A DNA stretch of 64,000 nucleotides from Bugula neritina (lineage: Eukaryota > Bryozoa > Gymnolaemata > Cheilostomatida > Bugulidae): the NCBI GenBank assembly GCA_964035545.1, contig OZ037771.1, positions 6,070,628-6,134,627 on the forward strand. Direction: 5' to 3'. The position numbers and the translations under genes were made by a program. Below the pieces are notes generated by a model, which saw only the letters and a program-made list of their open reading frames with translations, did not search any database and had not been told where the DNA came from. Positions 63,624-64,000 of this stretch are shown here, piece after piece (positions within the stretch are counted from its first letter, which is position 1; each line of letters starts with the position of its first letter).

Positions 63624-64000
63624 CGTCAAACTGCTTCTGGGAAGGTGAGAGCAAACTGCAGGGATCTGAACTCTTGTCTGGTAGAAATTAAAACTCATGT
63701 TATTAGACAGATATTATTTACGGCGAATAAGCTCGGGCCATATGGAGCGGAATTTTGTGTCTAAATCATTTTCACTGAAAATCTGCTGTGGGAATTACCT
63801 ACCATTGTACTTGCCAATGGCTTTACTGCGCAAGATATATATTGTTTTACTTTGCAATCTTGCTCCCTATTCTTAATAACAGATAATTATTTGAAATAAA
63901 AATGTGAAACAGAGAAAAATTGGCTTGCTAAATGGTGATCAATCAGTCAACTAGACCACTACTACAAGAACAAGTATTTCTTCAGCATTTAGACCACACG
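63624..64000. other. Upstream flank of SREBP
   Basis: About 375 bases that should hold 5' UTR or promoter sequence of SREBP. I saw no clear TATA box, E-box pair or sterol element here. Confidence 0.4.

Overview
This is a stretch of AT-rich animal nuclear DNA: genes with many short exons, GT..AG introns, abundant intronic satellites, tRNA-derived SINEs and MITEs. The gene set (a KAP-NTPase membrane protein, two kainate-type ionotropic glutamate receptors, an SREBP with full bHLH and two-TM layout) is metazoan. Gene architecture and repeats suggest an invertebrate bilaterian, perhaps a lophotrochozoan, but nothing in the window fixes the species. All exon models below were assembled by eye from reading frame, splice signals and family similarity; each of the five coding chains closes in frame from ATG to stop.

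Layout. 1-1452: no gene seen. 1457-15415 (+): a 22-exon gene for a 1205-residue four-TM KAP P-loop NTPase resembling the KAP half of KIDINS220 but without ankyrin repeats in the window. 16309-27170 (+) and 28988-40971 (+): two head-to-tail kainate-like glutamate receptor genes, 19 coding exons each (875 and 957 residues), with shared intron positions around the pore. The first has Cys at the pore Q/R site; the second has Gln. 40972-46085: intergenic, rich in simple repeats. 46086-46974 (-): a two-exon gene for a 144-residue secreted protein I do not recognise. 46975-54024: about 7 kb with no convincing gene and one 350-bp hairpin MITE. 54025-63623 (-): an 18-exon SREBP gene, 1056 residues, complete from acidic N-terminus to C-terminal regulatory domain. 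63624-64000: its upstream flank.

The genes do not form a pathway. The two receptors are a local tandem duplication and are the only functionally linked neighbours. The most distinctive non-coding property is that tandem arrays repeatedly begin at, or contain copies of, splice junctions (introns at 3201, 7459, 18910, 25116, 36784, 58240 and 59981). Other structure includes a dispersed tRNA-derived SINE family (three near-complete copies and two fragments), a 290-305 bp MITE present twice, a fold-back element family with a telomere-like core, and arrays of palindromic units.
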